Below are positions 1 to 7,586 of a stretch of DNA of 46,766 nucleotides, piece by piece. Position numbers and translations under genes: made by a program. Position 1 is the first letter of the stretch. Each line of letters begins with the position of its first letter. Below the pieces are notes generated by a model. That model saw nothing but the letters and a program-made list of their open reading frames with translations, was not told where the DNA came from and did not search any database. The DNA is from an uncultured archaeon (lineage in GTDB: Archaea; Nanobdellota; Nanobdellia; Woesearchaeales; UBA583). The DNA is taken from assembly GCA_937138345.1 (NCBI GenBank), contig CAKZOW010000119.1:1-46766 (forward strand), in the 5' to 3' direction.

Positions 1-374
1 TTAGCTCCAGTAAATCCTAAATCAATTGCCTCATCTCTCAAATCATGGTAGGCAGTTAATCCTCCTCCATTATCATCATTCACAGGCTTAGCCTCCTCAT
101 TCAATGTAGGATTATGGATAATCTCAATGTTAGCATAACCAACCTGAGTTAATTTATCCTTTGATACATTCCATGCTCTATCATTGTACTTTACTAGAGT
201 AGCTTTATGCTCAAACTCTAAAGTAGCTTTGTTTGCTACTGAATCCACTATAATAACGTGGTAAAAATCTTTCTCAGCCTCCAAAATCTCAGTAGGAATC
301 TCAATAGGGTTTTCTCCTTTTAGATATTTCTTTAATCCTTTTTTTGCCGATTTTAGGCTATTTGCTGGTATCAT
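1..374 (-). CDS. Hypothetical head-region protein, N-terminal part (gene continues across the window ends)
   Basis: The frame opens with ATG at 374 and has no stop before base 1; its last complete codons read FTGA. Joined to 46766-46676 on the same strand it continues in frame as KVFEAF and ends after 154 codons. I do not recognise the family. The protein has a basic N-terminus, a mixed alpha/beta middle, and an acidic Gly/Asp/Asn-rich C-terminal third. Its start overlaps the 3' end of the portal gene by 17 nt, which suggests translational coupling. A place between portal and scaffold suggests a head role such as a minor capsid or assembly protein, but nothing in the sequence proves it. Confidence 0.8.
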   Translation of the reverse strand, partial: MIPANSLKSAKKGLKKYLKGENPIEIPTEILEAEKDFYHVIIVDSVANKATLEFEHKATLVKYNDRAWNVSKDKLTQVGYANIEIIHNPTLNEEAKPVNDDNGGGLTAYHDLRDEAIDLGFTGA

Positions 375-2109
375 TACTAATTTGCTCATTTGCGTATGTT
401 TTTAGTTGTTCGTAAATCTTTGCTATCTTTTTATCCTCCTCCAATTTATCCCCAAACTCATTAATTGAGCCATTTTTTTGCTCAAACTTATTAACAAATG
501 TAACTAATCTTTCTGAAATAATTAGCTCCTCCCTTGTAATAATTTGTTTTTCGTATTTGGATACCTTACCCTCACTAGTATCATAAGGGCATGGGTTTAA
601 TTTATTAATCAGCTTTAATCTTGTAATCTTATCAGGGTTTCCCTTGTATTTGGTTTCAATAAGCTGTAAGTAAATCAGCTCAACCTCCTCCATAGGTAAT
701 CCTGCCTCCTTTGCCTTTGTGAATTTGGCTTGTAACTCCTCCTCAGAAACTAAATACCACTCTGTACCATAATTTGCTGATACTTCTAATGGCTTATTCC
801 CTACGGTTGCTAGTCCAATTGTTTTAACCTGCCACTCATACAGCTCATCTAAATTGGTCTTAATGTTTAATAGGATATTTGTTTTGCTCTCAAAAGAGCC
901 TTTTATTTGGTACTCATTTACTGCCTCCTTTGTAATGGCATTATCTGTACCCACTACTTTATTTCTAATGTAGTTTTCAATTTTCTCTAATTTCTTATCT
1001 AGGTACTCTAAATTCCCTACATCATTTGAGATAAATCTAAATTTTCCTGCTGAGTGTGGCTCTCCCTCCTCTGATGGGTCTAGTATAATTTTAGCTCCTA
1101 CTCCTACCTGATTCAATCCAGCACAAATCTCACAGTTTTTATGTTTTACATTCTCTTTCTCCTCAGTTCCTACAAAGTAAGTTTCTACCTCGTAAACTAT
1201 ACCATCTACACAATCATCTAAATTACACTTATTCCTTACCATTTCAGTAACAGGAAACGGTGCATAGTGGTCTGTATAAAATTTATAAATATCAAAATAT
1301 TGCCACTCCTTAATTTTAGATAAAACTCCTGCTAATGGAGCTTTCCTATTTAATTTGGCTTTTGAATTTAATGGCTCTCTAATGAATAATCTAGCTGGGC
1401 AGTATCCGATACCATGAGCAATCTCTGTACCATCCTGAGAGATGTTACCCTCTTTATCTTTGATAAAAATATAGTAATGCTCCTCATCATATACGGCAAT
1501 CCTTACCTCCTCATCTCCATCCTCATTAGTTGAGATTGAGTGAGTAAATGCTATGTATTCTAAATGGGTTTTATCTTTGCTTAATTCAAAATCCAGTAGC
1601 CTATCATTATCTACTGCAATAGGGTAAGCATTACCCTCATCATCTTTATCTATCACTACAATAGTGTTAGGTTTATTTTTCAAAACCTCCTTTCCTTTCT
1701 CCTCTATCCAGCTACTAATTTTCAGCCTATCTAAAAGCTCCTGCATTTTTACTCCTCCATTTTTCTCTACTGTTTTAGTGGAAAAATATGAGTTTCCTGC
1801 ATTGAAAACTTTATACAAATCATTCATTAAGCTGTTAGTAATTTCTACTACACTCAATGGAAATTGTATAAATTGGGTAACTCTTTTTTCTGTCTCTGTA
1901 CTAATAGCTTTCTGCATGAACTCAGTAAACTCTTTCCATGAGCTTTCTGTTTTCATTTCCTCCTCAAACTTTGATTCAGTAAAAAGGCGTAATCTACTTT
2001 CGTACTTACGCCCTAATAATACTGCATCTCCGTTAATAGGTTTTTCAGCTATTTCCTGAGCTTTACTTTGGGATAATTTCATTGTCCTTAAATTGGTATT
2101 TAGCATCAT
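358..2109 (-). CDS. Portal protein (probable)
   Basis: 583 residues, a normal portal length. Portals form the dodecameric ring at one capsid vertex through which DNA enters and leaves. The call rests on size, position directly before the scaffold and capsid genes, and general character: a charged N-terminus, a mixed alpha/beta core with a CEICAGLNQVGVGAKI segment, a long helical region after NDVGNLEYLDKKLEKIE (the usual stem and crown), and a charged C-terminal helix. A start at 2082 (MKLSQSK), preceded by AAGGACA, is an alternative to 2109, which has GGAG 5 nt upstream. Either start overlaps the preceding small gene. No sequence signature is diagnostic, so this is by context and resemblance. 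Confidence 0.7.
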   Translation of the reverse strand: MMLNTNLRTMKLSQSKAQEIAEKPINGDAVLLGRKYESRLRLFTESKFEEEMKTESSWKEFTEFMQKAISTETEKRVTQFIQFPLSVVEITNSLMNDLYKVFNAGNSYFSTKTVEKNGGVKMQELLDRLKISSWIEEKGKEVLKNKPNTIVVIDKDDEGNAYPIAVDNDRLLDFELSKDKTHLEYIAFTHSISTNEDGDEEVRIAVYDEEHYYIFIKDKEGNISQDGTEIAHGIGYCPARLFIREPLNSKAKLNRKAPLAGVLSKIKEWQYFDIYKFYTDHYAPFPVTEMVRNKCNLDDCVDGIVYEVETYFVGTEEKENVKHKNCEICAGLNQVGVGAKIILDPSEEGEPHSAGKFRFISNDVGNLEYLDKKLEKIENYIRNKVVGTDNAITKEAVNEYQIKGSFESKTNILLNIKTNLDELYEWQVKTIGLATVGNKPLEVSANYGTEWYLVSEEELQAKFTKAKEAGLPMEEVELIYLQLIETKYKGNPDKITRLKLINKLNPCPYDTSEGKVSKYEKQIITREELIISERLVTFVNKFEQKNGSINEFGDKLEEDKKIAKIYEQLKTYANEQISNDTSK

Positions 2110-2257
2110 TAATACTCCAACCTTTTACATCTCCATTATCTGCCTCTAATCTCAAAAGTGCTAAAGCGTGTGCCATTTCTAACACTACCTCCTCTCCTCT
2201 TGAATTTTTCATTTTGATAGGCTGTGGCTTAGCCTCTTTTTTGTTTTTATTTTTCAT
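2063..2257 (-). CDS. Small charged hypothetical protein upstream of portal
   Basis: 64 residues, very Lys-rich at the N-terminus (MKNKNKKEAKPQPIKMKN), then a helical segment EEVVLEMAHALALLRLEADNG. It lies 10 nt after the probable tail tube gene and overlaps the portal start by up to 47 nt. Family not recognised. Its position in a tight structural operon supports it being real and translated with the portal. Confidence 0.6.
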   Translation of the reverse strand: MKNKNKKEAKPQPIKMKNSRGEEVVLEMAHALALLRLEADNGDVKGWSINDAKYQFKDNEIIPK

Positions 2258-2267
2258 GATTCAGGTT

Positions 2268-2924
2268 TTAAATGTCATAAATTGGGTCAAAATCTGCTGG
2301 AGTAATGTAGTTAAGGTTTTCACTCCATCCCTCAGGTAAACTAAACCTCATGGTATTGGTATCCTTTGTTCCGTAACCTGCATTCCCTCTATCAGAGAAA
2401 TGGTAGCTACTCATTTGAAATCCTTTTACTCTAGCCTCCCCCTTAATCTCTTGGTAAGCAATTCTCCCACCTTGTAGGAAAAAATACACTTCTACCTCTT
2501 TACATTTGATAGCTTTTAAGGCTTTCTCCTGTGCTGGTAGCAAAGATTTGAATGATGCTGAGAATACAGATGGGTTAGTACCTGTTACCAATTCAACCCC
2601 ATCAAAAGTAGAGTTATCTCCTCCTCCCTCAGTAATGGCATCTCCTGCCTCTATTTGTGGGTCTCCTCCTACCCTTGGAGAGAATACTATTTTAGTATCA
2701 TCTACGGCAGTTTTTCGGGCAGTCCAATCAGCTTTGGTATCAATTTGAGCGTTTAATGCTGTGGCTGGCACACCATTTCCAGCTCCTCCAGTTCCATCTG
2801 CTGAATCCCAAATTACTTTACCTTTTGTGGCAAATGCAATCCTTTGGATTTGTTTCATATCAAATGGGCAATTTGAATCAGGAATTTCTTTTAAAATCCC
2901 ATCATCAGGGCAATTACAATCCAT
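2268..2924 (-). CDS. Probable major tail tube protein
   Basis: 218 residues. It opens with a Cys-rich N-terminus (DCNCPDDG ... NCPFD), then MKQIQRIAFAT and a beta-rich body. Residues around SPRVGGDPQIEAGDAITEGGG and GVELVTGTNPSVFSASFKS resemble a tail tube family common in Bacteroidota siphophages. The C-terminus, RFSLPEGWSENLNYITP, also fits. Tube proteins stack as rings round the tape measure. Oddly, the gene sits upstream of the portal rather than beside the tape measure. A TACCTTTG element at 2992-2999 gives it a likely own promoter, as expected for a high-copy protein. The call is from remembered family resemblance, not a search. Confidence 0.6.
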   Translation of the reverse strand: MDCNCPDDGILKEIPDSNCPFDMKQIQRIAFATKGKVIWDSADGTGGAGNGVPATALNAQIDTKADWTARKTAVDDTKIVFSPRVGGDPQIEAGDAITEGGGDNSTFDGVELVTGTNPSVFSASFKSLLPAQEKALKAIKCKEVEVYFFLQGGRIAYQEIKGEARVKGFQMSSYHFSDRGNAGYGTKDTNTMRFSLPEGWSENLNYITPADFDPIYDI

Positions 2925-2991
2925 AATTTTTAGTTTTTAAATGTTATTAATTAATTTATGTTTAATTGCCTATCCCCTAACAATAATAAAC

Positions 2992-2999
2992 CAAAGGTA
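2992..2999 (-). promoter_or_regulatory. TAnnTTTG promoter for tail tube/portal operon
   Basis: The minus strand reads TACCTTTG, matching the Bacteroidota -7 consensus, in a 92-bp gap and 68 nt before the ATG at 2924. No clear -33 TTTG box at the standard distance. It probably boosts transcription of the structural genes. Confidence 0.5.
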
Positions 3000-3016
3000 A
3001 CAAATAAAATTAAAAA

Positions 3017-3493
3017 TTATTTTTTTTCCTCTATTTTTTCCTGCTCCTCCTCTTTTAATTGCTCATCAGTTTTCTCCTCCTCCTTTGTTTCTCCTGAGGT
3101 TTCAGTAGTTTTAGTGGTCTCTGTTTTTTCCTCAGCTTTCTCCTTACTCTTTATCTGCTCCTCAATAGATGGAGCATTATCATTATTACTAGCTTTCTCC
3201 TCTCCCTCAGTATAAGGTACTGATAAATATTTTTGGATGAGCTGTAATGTTTTTTTCTCATCTGCATCCAGCCTATCTACATCATATCCTAATGCTGATA
3301 ATCTAGTTAGGAACTCCCTGTATGCCGTTTCAGTTTGCACCTCCTCTCCTTTTACTGTTAGCCTCATCTCAGCTAAATCCTCAATCTTTCCCTCTATCAT
3401 AGACTGATGGAAACCTAAAAATCCATAATAGGTCATGGTTAAATGACTATTCATTGATTTGGGCATTGTGTTAAATCTTATTTTTGCTTTCAT
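3017..3493 (-). CDS. Hypothetical protein with long acidic Lys/Glu tail
   Basis: 158 residues. The first about 100 form a folded domain (FNTMPKSMNSHLTMTYYGFLG ...). The last about 60 are low-complexity Glu/Lys/Thr (KAEEKTETTKTTETSG, EEEKTDEQLKEEEQEK), probably disordered. It is the gene directly before the probable tail tube gene. Similar acidic tails occur on phage assembly chaperones and scaffolds, but the family is not recognised and no function is assigned. Confidence 0.65.
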   Translation of the reverse strand: MKAKIRFNTMPKSMNSHLTMTYYGFLGFHQSMIEGKIEDLAEMRLTVKGEEVQTETAYREFLTRLSALGYDVDRLDADEKKTLQLIQKYLSVPYTEGEEKASNNDNAPSIEEQIKSKEKAEEKTETTKTTETSGETKEEEKTDEQLKEEEQEKIEEKK

Positions 3494-3526
3494 TTTGCGA
3501 ATTTTATTTTAACAAATATACTCTTT

Positions 3527-4891
3527 CTATCCGTTTTTTTCAGGTAATGTAAATCCTTTCAGCTCTCCGTATGCTTTATTCAAAATATACCAATCATTCT
3601 CATCCTTAAATCTTAGATGCACAGTACCCTTTTTAAAACATTTTATCTCAAAGAAACTCATATCATACCAAACGCCACGCTCTAAACCTTTTTTATCATT
3701 AAATAAATCTCTGATTTTTAGCTGTGAATCATAGTTACATCCAGTTAAATTACACAAAACTTTAATTAAGTCATTTACTCTTTTGTAATTGGCTCTATAA
3801 TTTAGGGTTAACTTTCCACTATTGCCCCACGTTTCCTCTACCATGTAATTTATGATAAATTTCCTGTTTAACATATATCCTGAGTTTGTTACCCATCCCT
3901 CTACTCCGTACCTGTTTTCTTTTGTATGCTTAGTAAAATGGTCTATTGTTTCCTCTAAAGCTCTATCTAAACTATTTTGCCTAGTTCCTACGATAATATC
4001 AAACATCCTGTAAATGTTTTTCATTGTGAAAGGAATGTTACTTTGTTTTTGGCAAAATATATTTATATCCTCCATAACTCCTGAGGTAACATATTTATCT
4101 AATTTCATTTTATTAAAAACGCTCCTCCATGCCTTAACCTGTAAATCTTTACAAAATTGAGCTACATCCTTTATAGTGTTATTATGACCAAATATAAATT
4201 TTACCTCAGAATCATCAGGAGTTAGATTATTTAGTTTCTCAGTTTCCTCATTTATTTTCTTAAAAGATTTTACTGCATCTACATACCTGTTAACAATATT
4301 TTGAATCTCATTATAGGGCATTACTCCACTCTCTGTATTTACATACTCCTCCTCTGTAAAAAATCCATCAAACTTTATATTATCATTTACTACTGGCTTA
4401 TAAAGCTGAATAAATCCAACCTCTACATTTGTTTTCCTCTCAGAATCACTAAAACAATCCCCAAAATTTACAGATACTCCATAGTTTTTAACCAATGAGC
4501 TTAACTCTGAGTATCTACTCTCATTTTCTACACTTTGCCAATTACATAAAGCAAATATCTCAGCTCCCTCAGGAGCTATGTTAAAAGCATGGATTATATG
4601 CCTATCAGCTCTATCAAAAGGAGGATTCATTATTATCATATCTATATGGCTCACATCCTCAGGATTTGCATCCAAAAAATCACTACCAATCAAATTCCCT
4701 TTATCTGCTACAATTTTCTGTAAATCCTCATTCAATTCATAACAGTAAACGCTTTTAGCTCCATTCTCTTTACAAAAATCTATAATATCCCCCTTTCCTG
4801 CTGATGGCTCTAAGACTGTTTTATTAAAACAGTCAAAGTTCATCATCTCAATAACCTCTTTAGGAGTTGGGTAAAAATTCTTATCAAACAT
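3527..4891 (-). CDS. DNA methyltransferase-like protein with C-terminal DUF4942-type domain
   Basis: 454 residues. The N-terminal half is a class I SAM-dependent methyltransferase: FYPTPKEV near the start, SAM-binding motif I VLEPSAGKGD (about residues 26-35), an acidic YEL after the second strand, and catalytic NPPF at 89-92, the form used by amino-methylating (N6-adenine or N4-cytosine) DNA enzymes. The rest, from about residue 200 (KAWRSVFNKMKLDKYVTSGV onward), resembles DUF4942, usually fused to such phage enzymes. No restriction partner is present, so it is an orphan enzyme that may protect phage DNA or alter host DNA. Target site unknown. It follows the 78-residue gene behind promoter module A. 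Confidence 0.8.
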   Translation of the reverse strand: MFDKNFYPTPKEVIEMMNFDCFNKTVLEPSAGKGDIIDFCKENGAKSVYCYELNEDLQKIVADKGNLIGSDFLDANPEDVSHIDMIIMNPPFDRADRHIIHAFNIAPEGAEIFALCNWQSVENESRYSELSSLVKNYGVSVNFGDCFSDSERKTNVEVGFIQLYKPVVNDNIKFDGFFTEEEYVNTESGVMPYNEIQNIVNRYVDAVKSFKKINEETEKLNNLTPDDSEVKFIFGHNNTIKDVAQFCKDLQVKAWRSVFNKMKLDKYVTSGVMEDINIFCQKQSNIPFTMKNIYRMFDIIVGTRQNSLDRALEETIDHFTKHTKENRYGVEGWVTNSGYMLNRKFIINYMVEETWGNSGKLTLNYRANYKRVNDLIKVLCNLTGCNYDSQLKIRDLFNDKKGLERGVWYDMSFFEIKCFKKGTVHLRFKDENDWYILNKAYGELKGFTLPEKNG

Positions 4892-4909
4892 CTTTTTTCT
4901 ATTTTTTAA

Positions 4910-5146
4910 TTAATAACCTAATGCTTTTAACATCCCCATAGCTAAATGCTGTAAGTAATGAAATACATCCCCATTCATAAAATCTATCTTAACTAAAGTA
5001 TTTTTAATTTGTGAATGGTAATCTTTTGCCTCAGCTATGTAATCCACTAACATCTCATAAGTAATACCATAATGCCCCTCAATTTGTAGCTCTGTACTTA
5101 ATGATGTTCCTTTCTCTGTAATTAAATTGATTAAATAAGTTTTCAT
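4910..5146 (-). CDS. Small hypothetical protein, first gene behind promoter module A
   Basis: 78 residues, mostly helical (MLVDYIAEAKDYHSQIKNTL; HYLQHLAMGMLKALGY). Not recognised. The ATG is preceded by AAAAGGCACAAATT, one of several starts with a GGCAC motif, and by promoter module A with TACATTTG at 5176-5183. The leader is about 30 nt. Short first genes right behind strong early promoters are often host-takeover factors, but this is only an inference. Confidence 0.7.
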   Translation of the reverse strand: MKTYLINLITEKGTSLSTELQIEGHYGITYEMLVDYIAEAKDYHSQIKNTLVKIDFMNGDVFHYLQHLAMGMLKALGY

Positions 5147-5175
5147 AATTTGTGCCTTTTGTTTGTTTGTATATT

Positions 5176-5256
5176 CAAATGTACTACAAAAAACTTTATA
5201 AAAAAACTTTTGAGCCTTTTTTATTTAAAAAATTCAATATTTTATTTTAAATATTA
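5176..5256 (-). promoter_or_regulatory. 81-bp repeated promoter module, copy A
   Basis: The -7 element TACATTTG is at 5176-5183. Upstream lies an AT-rich block almost identical to modules B (7490) and C (20068): AAAAGTTTTTTTATAA, preceded by AAAAAAGGCT and TATTGAATTTTTTAAATA. The similarity to copy B extends to about 5280 (shared AAAACTAATTTT on the plus strand). It drives the gene at 5146 and probably the methyltransferase and structural genes beyond. Confidence 0.75.
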
Positions 5257-5280
5257 TATATTATATATAAAACTAATTTT

Positions 5281-5712
5281 TTAAACCATGCCTTTCCTGC
5301 CAAATATGAGCATCCCTGCATCCCTGCCATGCTCATTAGTAATCCCTTTCCAGCCTGTTACAGCTTTAAATCTATTCTTATCCCATTTGGTTATAGATTT
5401 GGATGGGCGTACAAACTTATGAGGGATTTTAGCCTCAACTAAAAACTCCTCCCAAATCTTACAATCTCTTTTAACTGAACCTGCCCCCTGAGCTTTAGCC
5501 TTTGATGTATTGTATTGAACCTGCCTAGCATCCTCAACTATTACGCTCTTTATTCTATCTCTGAGCTGATGCACCTGCCTAATAGCATTTAAAATAGTAC
5601 ATGATGATACTGAGATAAATTTACTCTCTCCAGTATCCCAAATAGCTATTCCAGTATTTACTCCTGCATCAATTCCAATTAATAGTTCCTTTGTTTTTCT
5701 CTCTAAGCTCAT
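5281..5712 (-). CDS. RuvC-like Holliday junction resolvase
   Basis: 143 residues with an RNase H-fold nuclease pattern: first strand LLIGIDAGVNTGIAIWD with D15, VIVEDAR with E60, and the C-terminal NEHGRDAGMLIFG with H128 and D131. These match the acidic residues of small phage and bacterial RuvC-type resolvases, which cut four-way junctions before packaging. The start at 5712 overlaps the preceding gene by 44 nt. No later ATG lies before the catalytic strand, so the overlap is probably real. The gene ends next to promoter module A. Confidence 0.8.
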   Translation of the reverse strand: MSLERKTKELLIGIDAGVNTGIAIWDTGESKFISVSSCTILNAIRQVHQLRDRIKSVIVEDARQVQYNTSKAKAQGAGSVKRDCKIWEEFLVEAKIPHKFVRPSKSITKWDKNRFKAVTGWKGITNEHGRDAGMLIFGRKGMV

Positions 5713-5893
5713 GTATTACTTTTTGCTCTGTATGTACTCTATTATGATACCTAAAGATAGTAAAACCAATCCAGCATTCAGTAGGCTTACAAATGCAGTT
5801 TCCTCCTCCTGCATAATGGTCTAAATCTCCATCATTGGTAGGATACATATCCATAGTAAGCCTATCTCTATCTTTTTTGGGCATCTTATCCAT
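5669..5893 (-). CDS. Small hypothetical protein
   Basis: 74 residues with a GGGNCICKPTECWIGFTIFRYH segment containing three cysteines, and a charged C-terminal helix. Not recognised. It overlaps the YopX gene before it by 8 nt and the resolvase after it by 44 nt, which places it in the same transcript. The density of overlaps supports a real gene. Confidence 0.6.
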   Translation of the reverse strand: MDKMPKKDRDRLTMDMYPTNDGDLDHYAGGGNCICKPTECWIGFTIFRYHNRVHTEQKVIHELREKNKGTINWN

Positions 5894-6431
5894 TAGGTAA
5901 ATCTTTTGGCTCTAATACTCCAAACATTCTATTTGCCTGAACTGGTACAGCATCATTAAACTCCCTCCTATCCACTATCATTCCATCTCCTTTCCTTACT
6001 CCTGCAAATCCTGAGGCATTCAAACCTTTTACCCAATCAGCCAATCCTATTAACTCCTGAGCTTTCAAAGTAAATACAGTATGCTTATTTCCTATAACCT
6101 CAATATCCTGTATAAAATGGCTCAATCCTGATAGGCTATTATTTCCTATTTGCTTTCCAATAAAACAGCCATCTCTAAATATTACCTCATACCTTATATT
6201 AATATCTCCATGATGATAAATATCTCCCTCAAATATCTCTACCTGATTCTTATCTATCATTCCTGTAAACTGGCAAAGAGTTTCAGCTCTTATCTCTCTC
6301 CAGTTATCCTGAGATATTTCCATATAAATATTTCGGGATTTTCTTTTAATCAATCCCCCTCCTATTGTCATTCCATGTATCCACTCATTACTAGATACTC
6401 CTACTGCCTTAAATTTAATTTCTCTTTGCAT
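5886..6431 (-). CDS. YopX-domain protein with C-terminal extension
   Basis: 181 residues. The first about 120 follow the YopX phage family: MQREIKFKAV start, LCQFTGMIDKNQVEIFEGDI, then a beta-strand pair and DIEVIGNKH, where YopX proteins normally end soon after. About 65 further residues (TVFTLKAQELIGLADWVKGL ... VLEPKDLPNG) have no counterpart I recognise. Biochemical function of YopX proteins is unknown; they are frequent in accessory parts of phage genomes. Confidence 0.75.
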   Translation of the reverse strand: MQREIKFKAVGVSSNEWIHGMTIGGGLIKRKSRNIYMEISQDNWREIRAETLCQFTGMIDKNQVEIFEGDIYHHGDINIRYEVIFRDGCFIGKQIGNNSLSGLSHFIQDIEVIGNKHTVFTLKAQELIGLADWVKGLNASGFAGVRKGDGMIVDRREFNDAVPVQANRMFGVLEPKDLPNG

Positions 6432-6450
6432 AACTTATTTTATTTTATTT

Positions 6451-6693
6451 CTATCTAAAAGTTTCTCCCTCCCTCCACATTTTTCTTAAATGCTCAGGCT
6501 CTTTGTGAATATCAAAGCAAATAGCATTACTCTCCTCATCAAATACCTGATAATCTAAAATATTATCTACTGCTACATGATGCCTCTCAGGTAGCTTAGA
6601 TTTTATTATTTCCCTGCCTGCATCATTTATTTTGCCATCTATGGAATCCAGCTCTATTACCTCTCCTCCATTTATTGAAAATTGTACTTTCAT
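6451..6693 (-). CDS. Small hypothetical protein
   Basis: 80 residues from the ATG at 6693 (MKVQFSINGGEVIELDS). I chose this start because it follows the stop of the preceding gene by 4 nt; the longer frame to 6738 would lie within that gene. The predicted fold is alternating beta and helix, and the middle reads RHHVAVDNILDYQVF. Not recognised. Confidence 0.65.
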   Translation of the reverse strand: MKVQFSINGGEVIELDSIDGKINDAGREIIKSKLPERHHVAVDNILDYQVFDEESNAICFDIHKEPEHLRKMWREGETFR

Positions 6694-6697
6694 AATC

Positions 6698-6976
6698 TTA
6701 TTTTTTGTTAAATCTAAACACGTGCCACACATATCCATTAGGCATTAATACAGTTCCTAAAAACTTTCTAACCCCATCCTCTCTATCCACTATTGCATTA
6801 CCTGTACCAATTACCTCAATCTGTACATCCTCCCAATCATCCAATCCTATCTCTACTACTGCCCAAATATAAATATCATCTCCCTGCCTATGAGCTGATA
6901 AAATAAATGCTCCTTTTGGCATTTTTATTAACTGATGCTCCAAAACCTCTACTTTGTACTTAAATATTTTTTTCAT
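6698..6976 (-). CDS. DUF7352-like small phage protein
   Basis: 92 residues: MKKIFKYKVEVLEHQLIKMP, GAFILSAHRQGDDIYIWAVV, a variable loop, then GTVLMPNGYVWHVFR. This layout (FKYxV ... MPxGAxILxxxxQxxxxxxWA) is common in small phage proteins grouped as DUF7352. Function unknown. It lies in the tight operon of module B, 6 nt after the preceding gene. Confidence 0.65.
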   Translation of the reverse strand: MKKIFKYKVEVLEHQLIKMPKGAFILSAHRQGDDIYIWAVVEIGLDDWEDVQIEVIGTGNAIVDREDGVRKFLGTVLMPNGYVWHVFRFNKK

Positions 6977-6982
6977 CCCCCT

Positions 6983-7264
6983 TTATCTAGTAGTTAGTAT
7001 TTCCTCAGATAAATCATCCTCTGAGGCGTGTAATTTAAAATCCTCTACACACTCCTCAAAGCTCATCCCATCCTCATCCATAAATCTCCTCTCAATGCAG
7101 ATAGTGTTACCATCCTCATCTTTGAATTTAATTTCACTCCAAAAGATTCTGAGCTTATTGGTTACTCTATTCTCTAATAAATCATTGAAATCTTTTGCCT
7201 TTACTGTTTCTCCTACTACTCTGTTACAGAATACTACGAACGCTTTTAATTTTGAATTTGCCAT
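6983..7264 (-). CDS. Small acidic hypothetical protein
   Basis: 93 residues with an acidic C-terminal half (MDEDGMSFEECVEDFKLHASEDDLSEE). The start ATG at 7264 is preceded by AAAAAAAAGGCACAAA, one of the clearest copies of the GGCAC start motif. Not recognised. Confidence 0.65.
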   Translation of the reverse strand: MANSKLKAFVVFCNRVVGETVKAKDFNDLLENRVTNKLRIFWSEIKFKDEDGNTICIERRFMDEDGMSFEECVEDFKLHASEDDLSEEILTTR

Positions 7265-7301
7265 TTTGTGCCTTTTTTTTATTTGTTAACCTATAATTTA
7301 A

Positions 7302-7460
7302 TTATTTAATGTCTTTTTTTGATACTGGCATGAATCTACCATTAGAACCTGAGAAATAAAAATACCTCAAACCTGCTTTAGTAATTTTTGCGTAAACATC
7401 AAAAGTTTTACCATTTGAGAAAGTTACTGTTTTGTTAGTTGTGTTCATTGTAGCATTCAT
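7302..7460 (-). CDS. 52-residue small protein, first gene behind promoter module B
   Basis: This short frame starts at ATG 7460 (MNATMNTTNKTVTFSNGKTF) and ends in GRFMPVSKKDIK with TAA at 7302-7304. The middle is FDVYAKITKAGLRYFYFSGSNG. It sits about 30 nt below the -7 element TACTTTTG of module B, fills an otherwise empty gap and has a plausible globular beta composition. A second ATG at 7448 is possible. Function unknown. Confidence 0.65.
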   Translation of the reverse strand: MNATMNTTNKTVTFSNGKTFDVYAKITKAGLRYFYFSGSNGRFMPVSKKDIK

Positions 7461-7489
7461 AATAATCTGTTTTTCTTTGTTTGTATATT

Positions 7490-7570
7490 CAAAAGTAATA
7501 TAAATTTTCTTATAAAAAAACTTTTGAGGCTTTTTTATTTAAAAAATTCAATATTTTATTTTAAACATTA
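7490..7570 (-). promoter_or_regulatory. 81-bp repeated promoter module, copy B
   Basis: The -7 element TACTTTTG is at 7490-7497, with the same conserved upstream block as copies A and C (CAAAAGTTTTTTTATAAG, TTGAATTTTTTAAATAAAAA). It lies just downstream of the large terminase gene and drives the small-gene, YopX and resolvase operon. Confidence 0.75.
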
Positions 7571-7586
7571 GATAAATTATTTAAAA

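Noticed and set aside
1664-2059. Plus-strand open frame of 131 codons inside the portal gene
   Set aside because: It mirrors a well-formed minus-strand gene, has Ser/Leu/Phe-rich shadow composition, no plausible start signal, and every supported gene is on the minus strand.
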